The notes: generated from the letters alone by a model not told the origin. 35,934 nt of DNA from Devosia sp. (GCA_026126125.1 JAHCJW010000016.1:1-35934), one strand, 5' to 3'; positions 1 through 8,421 are shown, counted from the stretch's first letter. Program-made: numbers and translations.

Positions 1-98
1 GCGGCAGCGGCGGGGCCCTCGAGCGTCGTGAACTGGGCCAGGGCGGGCTGCAGTGTCAGCAGCCAGACGCCAATCATTGCCAGGAGCCCAAACCGCAT
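1..98 (-). CDS. Secreted protein of unknown function, 5' end only
   Basis: Only the first 32 or so codons lie in the window, because the gene runs off the left edge. The minus-strand ATG at 96-98 is preceded by a purine-rich GAAAGGG ribosome site. The peptide begins MRFGLLAMIGVWLLTLQPALA and continues QFTTLEGPAAA. It has a charged N-terminus, a hydrophobic core and an ALA-QF cleavage site, so it is a classical Sec signal peptide. The mature protein is exported to the periplasm or is a membrane protein with a cleaved leader. Nothing visible says more about its function. It is divergent from livK, so the region 99-320 carries the control signals for both genes. Confidence 0.6.
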   Translation of the reverse strand, partial: MRFGLLAMIGVWLLTLQPALAQFTTLEGPAAA

Positions 99-203
99 CG
101 CCGCCCTTTCATCCCTGGCGCCAGTCTATGCGCGAACCGCCCCCGTTAAGCAACCGCAACGTCTTGAGGATTTCCGGCGCGAACCCGGGTGACTCCTGCC
201 CAT

Positions 204-303
204 GGAATGTGCAACATTCCCCCCAGCGAGGCGTGATACGCGCCTCCTTACTCCGTTGCCGGCCAGGAGGAGCGGGCCATAAGAGGCCGCCCGGCAGGCA
301 ACG
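204..303 (+). promoter_or_regulatory. livK leader: 17-nt palindrome and two hairpins
   Basis: There are three nested dyads between the divergent starts. Positions 204-220 read GGAATGT-GCA-ACATTCC, a perfect 7-bp inverted repeat that looks like a dimeric repressor or activator site. Positions 228-246 (gaggcg...cgcctc) form a stem of about 8 bp with a three-base loop. Positions 254-260 (cgttgcc) pair exactly with 297-303 (ggcaacg). This closes a stem that ends a few bases before the livK ribosome site (AGAGGG, about 310-315). No clear -35/-10 pair could be assigned, and the regulator is unknown. Confidence 0.4.
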
Positions 304-320
304 CCAGCAGAGGGACGTCT

Positions 321-1529
321 ATGCACAATTTCAAGAAAACCCTGACCTTGGCCGTTGCCGCCACGACGCTGGGCCTCGCCGCTCCGGCGCTGGCCCAGGA
401 CGTCAAGATCGGCTTCCTCGCCGACGTGACCGGCCCGATCGCCGGCTTCGCACCCGGCATGGTCGATGCGGGCAATCTCGCCATCGCCAATGTCAACGAC
501 CAGGGCGGCATTCTCAACGGCCAGACCCTGAGCTCGGTGCTCGCCGACAGCGCCTGCGATGGCGGCGCCGCCGGCCCAGCCGCCGACCGTCTGGTCAACT
601 CCGAGAACGTCACCGCCATTTTCGGCGGCTATTGCTCGGGCGCCACCATTGCCGGCGCCAATGGCTCCGCCATCCCGGGCAATGTCGTGATGATCTCCCC
701 GGCCTCGACCGCTCCGGCCGTCGCCGAGCTGGCCGATAACGACCTCGTGTTCCGCAACGTGGTTCCCGACAGCATCCAGGGCGTCAAGGCCGCTGAACTG
801 CTTCTGGCCAAGGGCATCACCGAAGTCGGCGTGACCTATGTCAACAACGACTATGGCTCGGGTCTCGCCGGCGCCTTCGTCGACGCCTTCGTCGCCGGTG
901 GCGGCACCGTGCTCGCCAATGTCGCCCACGAAGACGGCAAGGCCGACTATCGTCCGGAAATCGGCCAGATCGAAGCCTCCGGTGCCACCACTCTCGTGAT
1001 CTATGGCTATGAGAATGCCGGCGGCGGCGCCATCCTCAACCAGGCGGTGGAAGCCGGCTCGTTCGACCTGTTCATGGGCGGCGACGGCATGGCCGGCGAA
1101 GCTCTGCTCGCCAGCCGCAACGCCGCCGACCTCGAGGGCATGATCCTCACCCAGGCCGCCCCCGCCGCAGGCCCCGCCTTCGACGCCCTCGTTGCCGTCA
1201 CCTCGGCCGTCGGTCAGGACGCCAACGGCACCTATGTGACCACTTCCTACGACGCCGTGTTCCTGCTGGCCCTCGCCATCGAGAAGAACGGCTCGGCTGA
1301 GCGCGCAGGCCTGTCGGCCGCCCTGCGCGAAATCGCCAACGCCCCGGGCGAAGTGATCCTGCCGGGCGAGTGGTCCAAGGCCAAGGAACTGATCGCTGCC
1401 GGCACCGACATCAATTATGAAGGTGCTTCGGGTTCGATCGAGTTCGACGCTGTCGGCGACGTCGCCGGCGCCATCAACTATTTCGTGGTTGAAGGCGGCG
1501 CCGTGGTCAACAAGGGCCTGATCGACTGA
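321..1529 (+). CDS. livK: ABC transporter periplasmic amino-acid-binding protein (LivK type)
   Basis: This is a 402-residue periplasmic binding protein of type 1 (Leu/Ile/Val-binding family). Residues 1-25 are a Sec signal peptide (MHNFKK, hydrophobic core, cleavage ALA-QD). The mature part starts VKIGFLADVTGPIAGF, the typical first strand and loop of the fold, followed by NVVMISPASTAPAV, VGVTYVNNDYG and the ATTLVIYGYENAGG segment of the second lobe. Length matches the family. The ATG at 321 has AGAGGG 6 bases upstream. The matching permease and ATPase genes (livG-F-H-M) lie beyond 2286 on the opposite strand, so receptor and transporter are separate, convergent units. The ligand is probably a hydrophobic amino acid, but many LivK paralogues bind amides, urea or aromatic acids, so specificity is inference. 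Confidence 0.85.
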   Translation: MHNFKKTLTLAVAATTLGLAAPALAQDVKIGFLADVTGPIAGFAPGMVDAGNLAIANVNDQGGILNGQTLSSVLADSACDGGAAGPAADRLVNSENVTAIFGGYCSGATIAGANGSAIPGNVVMISPASTAPAVAELADNDLVFRNVVPDSIQGVKAAELLLAKGITEVGVTYVNNDYGSGLAGAFVDAFVAGGGTVLANVAHEDGKADYRPEIGQIEASGATTLVIYGYENAGGGAILNQAVEAGSFDLFMGGDGMAGEALLASRNAADLEGMILTQAAPAAGPAFDALVAVTSAVGQDANGTYVTTSYDAVFLLALAIEKNGSAERAGLSAALREIANAPGEVILPGEWSKAKELIAAGTDINYEGASGSIEFDAVGDVAGAINYFVVEGGAVVNKGLID

Positions 1530-1559
1530 TCCGAGCCGCCTTGCGCGACCAAAACCCAT

Positions 1560-1590
1560 GGCCCGGGAGTTCGCTCCCGGGCCTTTTTTT
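1560..1590 (+). terminator. Rho-independent terminator of livK
   Basis: The 9-bp perfect stem GCCCGGGAG (1561-1569) / CTCCCGGGC (1574-1582) has a UUCG tetraloop and an extra G-C pair at 1560/1583. It is followed directly by seven T (1584-1590). It lies 30 bases after the livK stop codon and is a textbook intrinsic terminator. Confidence 0.93.
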
Positions 1591-2110
1591 CGTCAAGGCC
1601 AACCAGCATCACCGCCCAGCGCCGCTTCCGCGAGGCTGGGTGTGGCATGAAGCGGCTCCGGCGAGGCTGGGCCTCGAAAAGAGTTGCGCAATAGGATGAG
1701 GCTTCCGCCCCGCCGGAGCGCAGGCTTTTCCTTGGTCCCCCCTTGCCCCCACGACATGCCTGTCGCAGCAGTTGGCTGGGCCTCCATCCGGGCGCTGTCG
1801 CCCCGATTTCGGCCCGCAACGGTCGTACAGCCGCCGTTCAAGCCATCCTCGTCCCAGCCTATGGGTCCGGAGCGGAAGTGACGGGAAAAGAAACGGGCGA
1901 CCCCGCTTCACCTGCCCCGCATCCCGTTCACTCGTCATGACCGCGCTTCAGGATGCGATAGGGCCAGCATAGGGGAGAGATCGGCAGCGGGGAGAAGGGG
2001 GATAGATCTTTGCCGTCTTCGTCGCCACCGGTTTATCCTGGTGGTCCATGCGATGCGACGGCTTGCCTGGATTGCCCGGGCAAGTCGGAATGTGCGCAAG
2101 CGGCCGAAAT
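1591..2110. other. Intergenic region with no recognisable gene
   Basis: About 520 bases lie between the livK terminator and the first repeat element. Frames on both strands are short, lack good ribosome sites and have no recognisable protein content. The 11-mer gcgaggctggg occurs twice, about 30 bases apart (near 1630 and 1662). It could be decayed coding sequence or the tail of a lost gene. Nothing functional is supported. Confidence 0.5.
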
Positions 2111-2213
2111 CTAAGGCGCGCCCGATCTTTCAGAGTCGCGTCCTGCGCTTTAAACCTTTGTTTTGCCGCATGTCTGCCGAAACCGGTTCCCGCTTTCGGC
2201 AGACATGCTCTAG
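2111..2213 (-). repeat. RIME-like intergenic palindromic element, family 1, copy A
   Basis: This ~103-bp element is shared with copies at 10509, 18809, 22203 and 34894. Read on the minus strand it runs from CTAGAGCATGTCT through a hairpin, a CAAAG linker and a second imperfect dyad to GCGCCTTAG. Here the first hairpin is perfect: 15 bp (2168-2182 with 2194-2208) around an 11-nt loop. The architecture of two palindromes in intergenic DNA matches the Rhizobium-specific intergenic mosaic elements (RIME) known from Hyphomicrobiales. It directly abuts the family 2 element at 2226-2288. Confidence 0.8.
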
Positions 2214-2225
2214 CTCTTTGGCTTT

Positions 2226-2288
2226 GCCCGTTGTCTACGCATCGGATGGCCCGAAAACCGTGAGGACACTTTTCGGGCCGATCCTCTA
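2226..2288 (-). repeat. RIME-like element, family 2, at the livM stop codon
   Basis: Read on the minus strand from the livM stop codon (TAG, 2286-2288), this 63-nt stretch aligns without gaps to the element that starts at the purU stop codon (35872-35934), with about ten differences. It contains a perfect 10-bp stem, ggcccgaaaa (2248-2257) with ttttcgggcc (2270-2279), which may also end or protect the livM transcript. After it the minus strand continues CAAAGAGC, the linker seen in the middle of copy E, and then family 1 copy A begins. This suggests a nested or mosaic insertion. Confidence 0.75.
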
Positions 2289-3608
2289 ACCTTCTCGGCG
2301 CACGGTTTCCGGCAGCAATCCGCGCGGGGCGTAGCGCAGGGCGATGGTAATGACGACGCCGAGCACGAAGACCCGCATCTGCAGGGCACGCGAATCGATC
2401 TCGGGAATGGCGCCCCAGCCAAGACTGTCGGTCAGCACCGAGAGATTGACGAAGATCAGCTGCGCCAGCGGGTCGGAAATGACCCAGACGATGTAGATGA
2501 GGAAGGCCCCGAGCACCACGCCCCAATTATTGCCGGCGCCACCGACGATGACCATCACCCAGAGCATGAAGGTGTGGTTGATCGGCTGATAGCCGGAGGG
2601 ATCGAAGATCTGGGTGAAGGTGGCGAGCATGGCGCCGCCAATGCCCATCAGGATCGAGCCGAAGATGAACAGCTCTAGCTGGCGCCCGGTGACGTCCTTG
2701 CCCATCGAGCCGGCGGCGATATGGTTGTCGCGGATGGCGCGCATCATGCGCCCCCACGGCCCGCCATAGGCGCGTTGCACGATGATGAACGCCAGCACCA
2801 GGATCAGCACCGCCAGCGCGAGGAAGCCCAGGCGCGCATAGATGAAGCTTTCGCTGATGGAGAACCCCATCGCCTGCAGGTTTTGCGGCAGGGGCGTCGG
2901 CCAGGGCATGGGCGACACCGTCATGGTGCCGCGCGTCAGCCAGTCCATATTCTTGATCAGCGCGCGCAGGATCTCGGAAATGCCGATCGTGGCGATGGCC
3001 AGATAGTCGGTGCGCAGCCCCAGGCTGACCTTGCCGATATAAAAGGCGATGATCGCCGAGACGAGGCCGCCAAAGGCCCAGCCCAAAACCGGATGCAGCC
3101 CGAGGCCGCCGACGAAGCCGGCGGTGGACTCGATATAGGCGGCGGCCGGATCGATCTGGCTGCGATAAAGGATATAGCCGGCGAACCAGGCGATGACGAC
3201 CAGCGTGGTCTTGAGCTTGCCGGTGATGCCGATGCGATGGCTCTGCCGGGCAAGCAGAACCAGGCACAGCCCGAACAGGAAGGCCAGCAAGGCTCGTCCC
3301 AGCATCAGCGGGCCATCGCTGGTCCAGAAATCGGGATTGATCGGATAGGAGAGGAAGACGGTCGAGGCGCCGCCCACCATGAGAAAACCCATGATGGCGA
3401 AATTGAACAGCCCGCCATAACCCCACTGGATATTGAGCCCGAGCGCGATCAGCGCGAAGGCCGTCGCCTGGGTGAGGATCAAGAGGATCGAGGCGCCGCC
3501 CTGCATGACGCCGGTGATGACCACGATGACGAACATGGCGGCGAAGAGGATCAGACCCCGGCGCAGCGGGCTCTGCAGGCTAGCCGAGAGCGAAGCGGGC
3601 AGGCTCAT
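2286..3608 (-). CDS. livM: Branched-chain amino-acid ABC transporter permease LivM
   Basis: This 440-residue polytopic inner-membrane permease has an early Leu/Ile-rich helix pair, the LGLNIQWGYGGLFNFAIMGF stretch typical of this family, LGLRTDYLAIATIGISEI, and near the end AIRDNHIAAGSMGKDV, the conserved loop that contacts the ATPases. It pairs with LivH to form the channel. It is the last gene of livG-livF-livH-livM. Its ATG overlaps the livH stop by 4 bases (3605-3608), indicating translational coupling. At 440 residues it is slightly longer than usual because of an extended segment around residues 95-185. The stop codon is the first triplet of a repeat element. Confidence 0.9.
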   Translation of the reverse strand: MSLPASLSASLQSPLRRGLILFAAMFVIVVITGVMQGGASILLILTQATAFALIALGLNIQWGYGGLFNFAIMGFLMVGGASTVFLSYPINPDFWTSDGPLMLGRALLAFLFGLCLVLLARQSHRIGITGKLKTTLVVIAWFAGYILYRSQIDPAAAYIESTAGFVGGLGLHPVLGWAFGGLVSAIIAFYIGKVSLGLRTDYLAIATIGISEILRALIKNMDWLTRGTMTVSPMPWPTPLPQNLQAMGFSISESFIYARLGFLALAVLILVLAFIIVQRAYGGPWGRMMRAIRDNHIAAGSMGKDVTGRQLELFIFGSILMGIGGAMLATFTQIFDPSGYQPINHTFMLWVMVIVGGAGNNWGVVLGAFLIYIVWVISDPLAQLIFVNLSVLTDSLGWGAIPEIDSRALQMRVFVLGVVITIALRYAPRGLLPETVRREG

Positions 3609-4612
3609 GTCGAGGCTCCCTTGAAGATACCCGTGGGCCGGACCAGCAGCGTCACCACGAGAATGACGAAGGCCACGGTGAGCTTATATTCGGTCGGCAC
3701 CAGCGCCAGATTGGCCGGCAGGGCCATGCCCTCGGGCAGGATGGCATTGAGCGGGCGCAACACGGCGGTCCAGTTGAACACGGCCAGCGTTTCGGCAAAG
3801 GCGATGAGGAAGCCACCGACAATGGCGCCATAGGCATGACCCAGCCCGCCGACAATGGCGGCGGCGAAGATCGGCAGCACGATGTTGAAGGCCAGATCGG
3901 GCATCAGCGCCACATCGAGCGCCAGCATGGTGCCGGCGACACAGGCGAGCGAGCCGGCGATCACCCAGGTGACGCGCACGACCAGCGCCGTATTGATGCC
4001 CGAGACCTGCGCCAGCGCCGCATTGTCGGCCATGGCGCGCATGGCCTTGCCGAGGCGCGAGCGGGTGAGGAAAAGATGCAGCGCCACCACGATCAACGCG
4101 GTAACCACGAACATGATCACCTGCGGCTCGGTGATCGAGATGGGGCGCGTGCCGCCAGCCCAGCTCATGTCGATGCGGAAGATGTCCTTGCTTTCGCCCG
4201 CCACATACATGCTCTTGGTGCTCGACCCGAAAATGAGGCGCAACAGGCCTTGCATCATCAGCGTGACGCCGATCGAGGCGATCAGCAGGGTCACCGGCTT
4301 GGCGCCGCGGGCGCGCAGGGGCGCGTAAAAGCCCTTGTCGATGCCCAGCGCCAGCAGCGCGGTGATGATCATGGCGACGGGCAAGACGACAAAGCCCATG
4401 GGCAAGGGCAGCACCACCCCGGCCGCGGCCAGCGCCGAGGCGAGGACGAAGGCGACGAAGGCCCCCATGGTCATCATGTCGCCATGGGCGAAATGGGCAA
4501 AGCGCAGAATACCGAAGATCAGCGTGATGCCGATGGCGCCCAGCGCATAGATCGAGCCCAGCACCGTGCCGGAAATCAGGACGCGATTGATGAAGAAAAT
4601 CAGTTCGTCCAC
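3605..4612 (-). CDS. livH: Branched-chain amino-acid ABC transporter permease LivH
   Basis: This is a 335-residue inner-membrane permease. Its N-terminal segment LGSIYALGAIGITLIFGILR, followed by FAHFAHGDMMTMGAF, is the signature of LivH proteins, and SRLGKAMRAMADNAALAQVSGI is the cytoplasmic loop that docks on the ATPase. The predicted start is GTG (4610-4612) with GGGGGG about 9 bases upstream. No ATG fits better. It begins 1 base after the livF stop codon (4616-4618 on the minus strand; 3-base gap) and overlaps livM by 4 bases, so the genes form one operon. Its role is to form the membrane pore with LivM for substrate delivered by a LivK-type protein. Confidence 0.9.
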   Translation of the reverse strand: MDELIFFINRVLISGTVLGSIYALGAIGITLIFGILRFAHFAHGDMMTMGAFVAFVLASALAAAGVVLPLPMGFVVLPVAMIITALLALGIDKGFYAPLRARGAKPVTLLIASIGVTLMMQGLLRLIFGSSTKSMYVAGESKDIFRIDMSWAGGTRPISITEPQVIMFVVTALIVVALHLFLTRSRLGKAMRAMADNAALAQVSGINTALVVRVTWVIAGSLACVAGTMLALDVALMPDLAFNIVLPIFAAAIVGGLGHAYGAIVGGFLIAFAETLAVFNWTAVLRPLNAILPEGMALPANLALVPTEYKLTVAFVILVVTLLVRPTGIFKGAST

Positions 4613-4615
4613 GGC

Positions 4616-5320
4616 CTAGCCCCCCAGGAAACTCTTGGCGACTTCAGGATCGTCGATCAGTTCCTGACCCGTGCCGGTAAAGCGGTTCTGGCCCTGCGCC
4701 AAAACGAAACCCTTGCTGGCGAAGGCCAGCGCCTGGCGCGCATTCTGCTCCACCATCAGAATGCCCACGCCTTCCTGATTGACGCGCTGGATGGTCTCGA
4801 AAATCTCGATGACATAGCGCGGCGACAGGCCCGCCGAAGGCTCGTCGAGCATCAGCAGGCTCGGCTTGCTCATCAGCGCCCGGCCCATGGCCACCATCTG
4901 GCGCTGGCCGCCCGACAGCTCGCCGGCCGGCTGACGGCGCTTTTCCTTGAGCACCGGGAACATCTCATAGACCCAGGCCATGGTGCCGGAAAAATCGTCG
5001 GTGCGGGTAAAGGCACCCATTTCGAGATTTTCCTCGACACTCATCGAGGTGAAGACGTTCTTTTCCTGCGGCACGAAGGAAAGACCCTTGGGCACCAGAC
5101 GGTCCGGCAGGGAATTGGCGATGTTCTCGCCCCCGAACTCGATGGTGCCGCCGGTGACCTTGAGCAGGCCGAAAATCGCCTTGAGCGTGGTGGATTTGCC
5201 GGCGCCATTGGGGCCGACAATGACGCCGATATCGCTTTTCTCGATGGCGATATTGACGCCGTTGAGAATGGGGGCGCCACCATAGCCGCCCACCACATGC
5301 TTGAGCTCGATCAGAGCCAT
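4616..5320 (-). CDS. livF: Branched-chain amino-acid ABC transporter ATPase LivF
   Basis: This is a 234-residue ABC ATPase. It has Walker A GPNGAGKST (residues 36-44), ABC signature LSGGQ (135-139), Walker B LLMLDEP (155-161) and the H-loop region. MLDEPSAGLSPRYV and VEQNARQAL are characteristic of LivF. The ATG at 5318-5320 is chosen because GGGGGAGAG lies just upstream and the protein then has the normal family length. The frame stays open to a TTG at 5377 that would overlap the livG stop, but the extra residues (NEGLVVRKPASSSGGEPF) are not family-like. It energises import with LivG. Confidence 0.9.
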   Translation of the reverse strand: MALIELKHVVGGYGGAPILNGVNIAIEKSDIGVIVGPNGAGKSTTLKAIFGLLKVTGGTIEFGGENIANSLPDRLVPKGLSFVPQEKNVFTSMSVEENLEMGAFTRTDDFSGTMAWVYEMFPVLKEKRRQPAGELSGGQRQMVAMGRALMSKPSLLMLDEPSAGLSPRYVIEIFETIQRVNQEGVGILMVEQNARQALAFASKGFVLAQGQNRFTGTGQELIDDPEVAKSFLGG

Positions 5321-5373
5321 GAACGGCTCTCCCCCAGAACTGGACGCCGGTTTTCGGACAACAAGACCCTCAT

Positions 5374-6156
5374 TCAAGCGACCTCGGCAGGCGAGCCGAA
5401 ATAGGCTTCGACGATTGCGGGATTGGCGCGGATTTCGGCCATCGGCCCCTCGGCGATCTTCTCGCCCTGCGCCATGACGATCACCGGATCGCAGAGCCGG
5501 CCGATCAGATCCATGTCGTGCTCGATGACGAAGAAGGAATATCCCAGTTCCTGGTTCATCCGCACGATATTGTCGGCCAGATCGTTGAGCAGGCTCTTGT
5601 TGACGCCGGCGGCGACCTCGTCGAGCAACACCACCTTGGCGTCGACCATCATGGTGCGCCCCAATTCGAGCAGTTTCTTCTGCCCGCCCGACAGATTGCC
5701 CGCCAATTCGTTGCGCACATGGCCGAGCTTCAAGAAATCGATGACGTCGAGCGCCTTCTTGCGCACTTCGGTCTCGCGCGACCGCACGAGGCCGGGGCGG
5801 AACCAGGTGTCGAGCAAATGCTCACCCGGCTGGTCGCCCGGCACCATCATCAGATTTTCCAGCGCCGTCATCTGGGAAAATTCATGGGCGATCTGGAAGG
5901 TGCGGAGCATGCCGATGCGGAACAATTCGTGCGGCTTGAAGCCGGTCACGTCCTGTCCCTCGAAGATCACCTGACCGCTGTCGGGCACGATATTGCCCGC
6001 CACCATGTTGAACAGCGTCGATTTGCCCGCGCCATTGGGTCCGATCAGCCCGGTTATCGAACCGCGCCGGACGGACAGCGAGCAATTGTTGACGGCCAGC
6101 AGACCGCCAAAGCGTTTTGTGACGTTGCGAACGTCAATCACCAAGTCGGTGGACAC
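5374..6156 (-). CDS. livG: Branched-chain amino-acid ABC transporter ATPase LivG
   Basis: This is a 260-residue ABC ATPase and the first gene of the liv operon. It has Walker A GPNGAGKST (39-47), signature LSGGQ (155-159), Walker B VVLLDE (175-180) and the H-loop VIEHDMDLI. The family-typical text after Walker A is GNIVPDSGQVIFEGQDVTG and RTFQIAHEF. One oddity is that Walker B is followed by VAAGVN where nearly all LivG proteins have PAAGLN, so the D-loop proline is replaced by valine. The start is GTG at 6154-6156 with only a modest GGAT upstream. A promoter is not evident; mgsA ends 107 bases upstream on the same strand. Confidence 0.9.
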   Translation of the reverse strand: MSTDLVIDVRNVTKRFGGLLAVNNCSLSVRRGSITGLIGPNGAGKSTLFNMVAGNIVPDSGQVIFEGQDVTGFKPHELFRIGMLRTFQIAHEFSQMTALENLMMVPGDQPGEHLLDTWFRPGLVRSRETEVRKKALDVIDFLKLGHVRNELAGNLSGGQKKLLELGRTMMVDAKVVLLDEVAAGVNKSLLNDLADNIVRMNQELGYSFFVIEHDMDLIGRLCDPVIVMAQGEKIAEGPMAEIRANPAIVEAYFGSPAEVA

Positions 6157-6263
6157 CGATTATCCGCCCCGAGTTTCCTGAACATGTCATGCAACCCGGT
6201 TGAATCCGGGCAATTTTGCGGCATCTGCTCACATGAGGGGCAAGTGGTCAACCGGAGCATGCG

Positions 6264-6626
6264 TCAAATAAAAGCCAGAATCGCGTCCGCGGTGGATTTG
6301 TTGTTGGCCAAAGGCACGTCATAGAGCGTGGCGAGCCGGGTCAGCGCCTTGACGTCGACGTCGTGCGGCTGGGCGGACAGCGGATCGATGAAGAAGATCA
6401 GCATGTCGAGCCGCCCCTCGCAGATCATGGCGCCCAGTTGCTGATCGCCCCCCAGGGGACCGCTCTTGAGCAGGCTCACCGTAAGCCCGGTCGCCGCCAT
6501 GATGCGGCTGCCGGTGGTGCCGGTGCCCCACAGCTCGTGCTGGCTCAGCTTGGCCCTGTGCCGCTCGGCCCAGGCACACAGATCGTCTTTCTTGTCGTCA
6601 TGGGCGACCAGACCAATATGGGCCAT
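6264..6626 (-). CDS. mgsA: Methylglyoxal synthase
   Basis: This 120-residue enzyme converts dihydroxyacetone phosphate to methylglyoxal plus phosphate, a glycolytic bypass used when phosphate is short. Aligned to the E. coli enzyme with a constant offset of 10, every key residue is present: H9, D10 and K13 (H19, D20, K23), the phosphate loop GTGTTG, SGPLGGDQQ with the catalytic D61 (D71), D81 (D91), H88 (H98) and D91 (D101). It lacks only the E. coli N- and C-terminal extensions. It is cytoplasmic. It sits alone between the first MCP gene and the liv operon, all on the minus strand, with gaps of about 90 and 107 bases. Cotranscription with livG is possible but not shown. Confidence 0.93.
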   Translation of the reverse strand: MAHIGLVAHDDKKDDLCAWAERHRAKLSQHELWGTGTTGSRIMAATGLTVSLLKSGPLGGDQQLGAMICEGRLDMLIFFIDPLSAQPHDVDVKALTRLATLYDVPLANNKSTADAILAFI

Positions 6627-6680
6627 GCAATTTTTCTCCCCAGCGCCGCGCGCCGATGATCCCGGCTCGGGCCAGGAGCA

Positions 6681-6701
6681 GCGCTTAAAGCGCGTCGCGT
6701 T
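6681..6701. repeat. Truncated tail of a family 1 intergenic element
   Basis: Positions 6686-6701 read taaagcgcgtcgcgtt, matching the tail of copies B and D (aaagcgcgtcgcgtttc), but the rest of the element is missing. The leading gcgctt makes GCGCTT-AAAGCGC self-complementary. It lies between the MCP gene ending at 6714 and mgsA and is a remnant at most. Confidence 0.45.
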
Positions 6702-6713
6702 ACGGCAGGCGCC

Positions 6714-8312
6714 TTAGAACTCGTTCCAATCCGCGGCTATCGCCGCATTGCCCTGGCTGCGCAGTCTCGTGCCCTGCCGAGCGGCGCGCGCGTGGGGCAG
6801 GTCTCGCCCCAAACCATCCCCGATATGGAACACCTCGACAATGCGGTCGAGCTCGCCCACCTGCCCATCCGTCTGCTCGATGGCGGCATTGGTCTGTTCG
6901 ACCAAGGCGGCATTGTGCTGGGTCATCTCGTCCATCTGGCGCACCGCGACCTTGACCTCGTCGAGCGAGGCGGACTGGGTGCGATTGGCCTGGGCGATGG
7001 TATCGATCAGCGTGGCGCTTTCCTGGGCGCCGCTGAGAATATCGAGCAGCATCTCGGCGGCTTTGGACACCAGTTGCGAACCGTTGCGCACTTCGGCGGC
7101 GCTGGTTTCGATCAGTTTCTTGACCTCGGAAGACGCATCGGCGGCGCTCTGCGCCAGCCGCCGCACTTCCACCGCCACCACGGCAAAGCCCTTGCCCGCA
7201 TCACCGGCGCGCGCCGCCTCGACCGAGGCGTTGAGGGCCAGAAGATTGGTCTGGAAGGCGATGTCGTCGATCATGCCGATGATGTTGGAGATTTTTGCCG
7301 ACGAGGTTTCGATGGCACTCATGGCCGAATTGGCCTCGTTCATCACGGCACCGCCGGCAGTGGCGCTCTGCGCCACGGCTTGCGCCTTCTGGCTGGCGGT
7401 CGCCGCCCGGCGGGCGTTTTCTTCCACCGCGCCCGACAATTGCTCGATCGAGGTCGTGGTTTCCTCGATGGTCGCCGCCTGTCGCGAGGTCCGCTCGGCC
7501 AGGTCATTGGCACCCGAAAGGATCTCTCCCGTGGCCGTCTTGAGCGAGCGCGAAGTCCGCTGCAACTGCGCAACGATCGTGGTCAGGCGCTCGGCCACGG
7601 CATTGGTATCGTGCTTGATCTGGTCGAATGCGGGATCGAGCTTGTCCTCGACCCGCGAGGTGAGGTCGCCGCGCGCCACATCCTGCAGCACGGCCCCGGT
7701 GGCCGCCACCGCATGCTCGGTCTTGGCGCGCGCCGCGCCATCGGCCGCCTGCGCCTCGTCGGTGAGTTTTTCGAAATAGGCCGTGACGCCGATATCGATG
7801 TCGAGCAACATCGATTTGAGCACCGCCACCAGCGCCCCCGACATCACCTCGACATCCTGCATGACCGCGTCCGCCGGGCGCGGCACCATGCGGCCGAAGG
7901 CGCCTTTTCTGGGCGCCAGCGCCTCGCTCATCATGTCGCGAACAATGCCCTGGATCAGGGTCTGCATGATGAGGCCATAGCCCCCGATATGCCAGCGCGG
8001 CTCAAGACCGATCTGCGCATGCCGCAGGCCAACCCGGGTGCTGGCTTCGAAATAGCTGTCGTCGAACTGACCGGCGGCGATGCTCTGCCAGTGCCCGAAC
8101 TGCTTGCTCTGAGCCCGGTCCATCTGCGGCTTGCCGTCGAAGAAGCGAACCACGGCGGGCACGGTGGCGATCTTGGCGTAAAATTTCGTCAGCGCGGGGC
8201 TGAGATGCGCCTCGACGTGAGGCTGCGCCTTGGCCATCGAGTCGAGGGCCTCCGCGTCCAGCCCGATAAAATCGAGGCGGGACTGAAGCTGTTCATGCGC
8301 AGGGGTGGTCAT
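6714..8312 (-). CDS. Globin-coupled methyl-accepting chemotaxis protein (HemAT-like)
   Basis: This is a 532-residue soluble MCP with no membrane segment. Residues 1-175 are a protoglobin-type sensor. The segment [17 protein letters not shown] and then [20 protein letters not shown] match globin-coupled sensors, with H98 as the expected proximal haem ligand. A HAMP-like segment ([21 protein letters not shown]) links to the MCP signalling domain, whose hairpin tip reads [19 protein letters not shown]. Methylation helices include [14 protein letters not shown]. The C-terminus is AADWNEF, a WxxF-type pentapeptide for CheR/CheB tethering. By family it should sense O2 (or another gas) through haem and signal through CheW/CheA. 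It is the last of five tandem MCP genes. TTTGGAG precedes the ATG. Confidence 0.9.
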   Translation of the reverse strand: MTTPAHEQLQSRLDFIGLDAEALDSMAKAQPHVEAHLSPALTKFYAKIATVPAVVRFFDGKPQMDRAQSKQFGHWQSIAAGQFDDSYFEASTRVGLRHAQIGLEPRWHIGGYGLIMQTLIQGIVRDMMSEALAPRKGAFGRMVPRPADAVMQDVEVMSGALVAVLKSMLLDIDIGVTAYFEKLTDEAQAADGAARAKTEHAVAATGAVLQDVARGDLTSRVEDKLDPAFDQIKHDTNAVAERLTTIVAQLQRTSRSLKTATGEILSGANDLAERTSRQAATIEETTTSIEQLSGAVEENARRAATASQKAQAVAQSATAGGAVMNEANSAMSAIETSSAKISNIIGMIDDIAFQTNLLALNASVEAARAGDAGKGFAVVAVEVRRLAQSAADASSEVKKLIETSAAEVRNGSQLVSKAAEMLLDILSGAQESATLIDTIAQANRTQSASLDEVKVAVRQMDEMTQHNAALVEQTNAAIEQTDGQVGELDRIVEVFHIGDGLGRDLPHARAARQGTRLRSQGNAAIAADWNEF

Positions 8313-8410
8313 AGAGAGGCTCCAAATTGCCGCTTAGGCGTTATCAGAATGCCCTCGATCGTCGCTGCGCCCTTTGACCGAGATCACATACGGGTAATAC
8401 TCGCAAAAAC

Positions 8411-8421
8411 TGGTTAACCAT
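8411..8421. promoter_or_regulatory. Possible CtrA-type half-site (TTAACCAT)
   Basis: TGGTTAACCAT lies 100 bases upstream of the globin MCP start. TTAACCAT is the half-site recognised by the alphaproteobacterial master regulator CtrA, which controls motility and chemotaxis genes. Related GGTTAACC or TTAACCA(C/G) sequences occur upstream of three other MCP genes (10391, 15551, 18175). The role is inference from a short motif. Confidence 0.3.

Noticed and set aside
126-1559. A 477-codon frame opposite livK, and similar long frames opposite the MCP, liv and pot genes
   Set aside because: Each overlaps a recognised gene on the other strand, has low-complexity composition and lacks a ribosome site.
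1591-2110. Several 60-110-codon frames between livK and the repeats
   Set aside because: Overlapping frames on both strands, no motifs or ribosome sites; most likely noncoding.
8411-8421. TTAACCAT as proof of CtrA control
   Set aside because: The motif is too short to prove binding. It is kept only as a low-confidence site and as part of the recurrent pattern.
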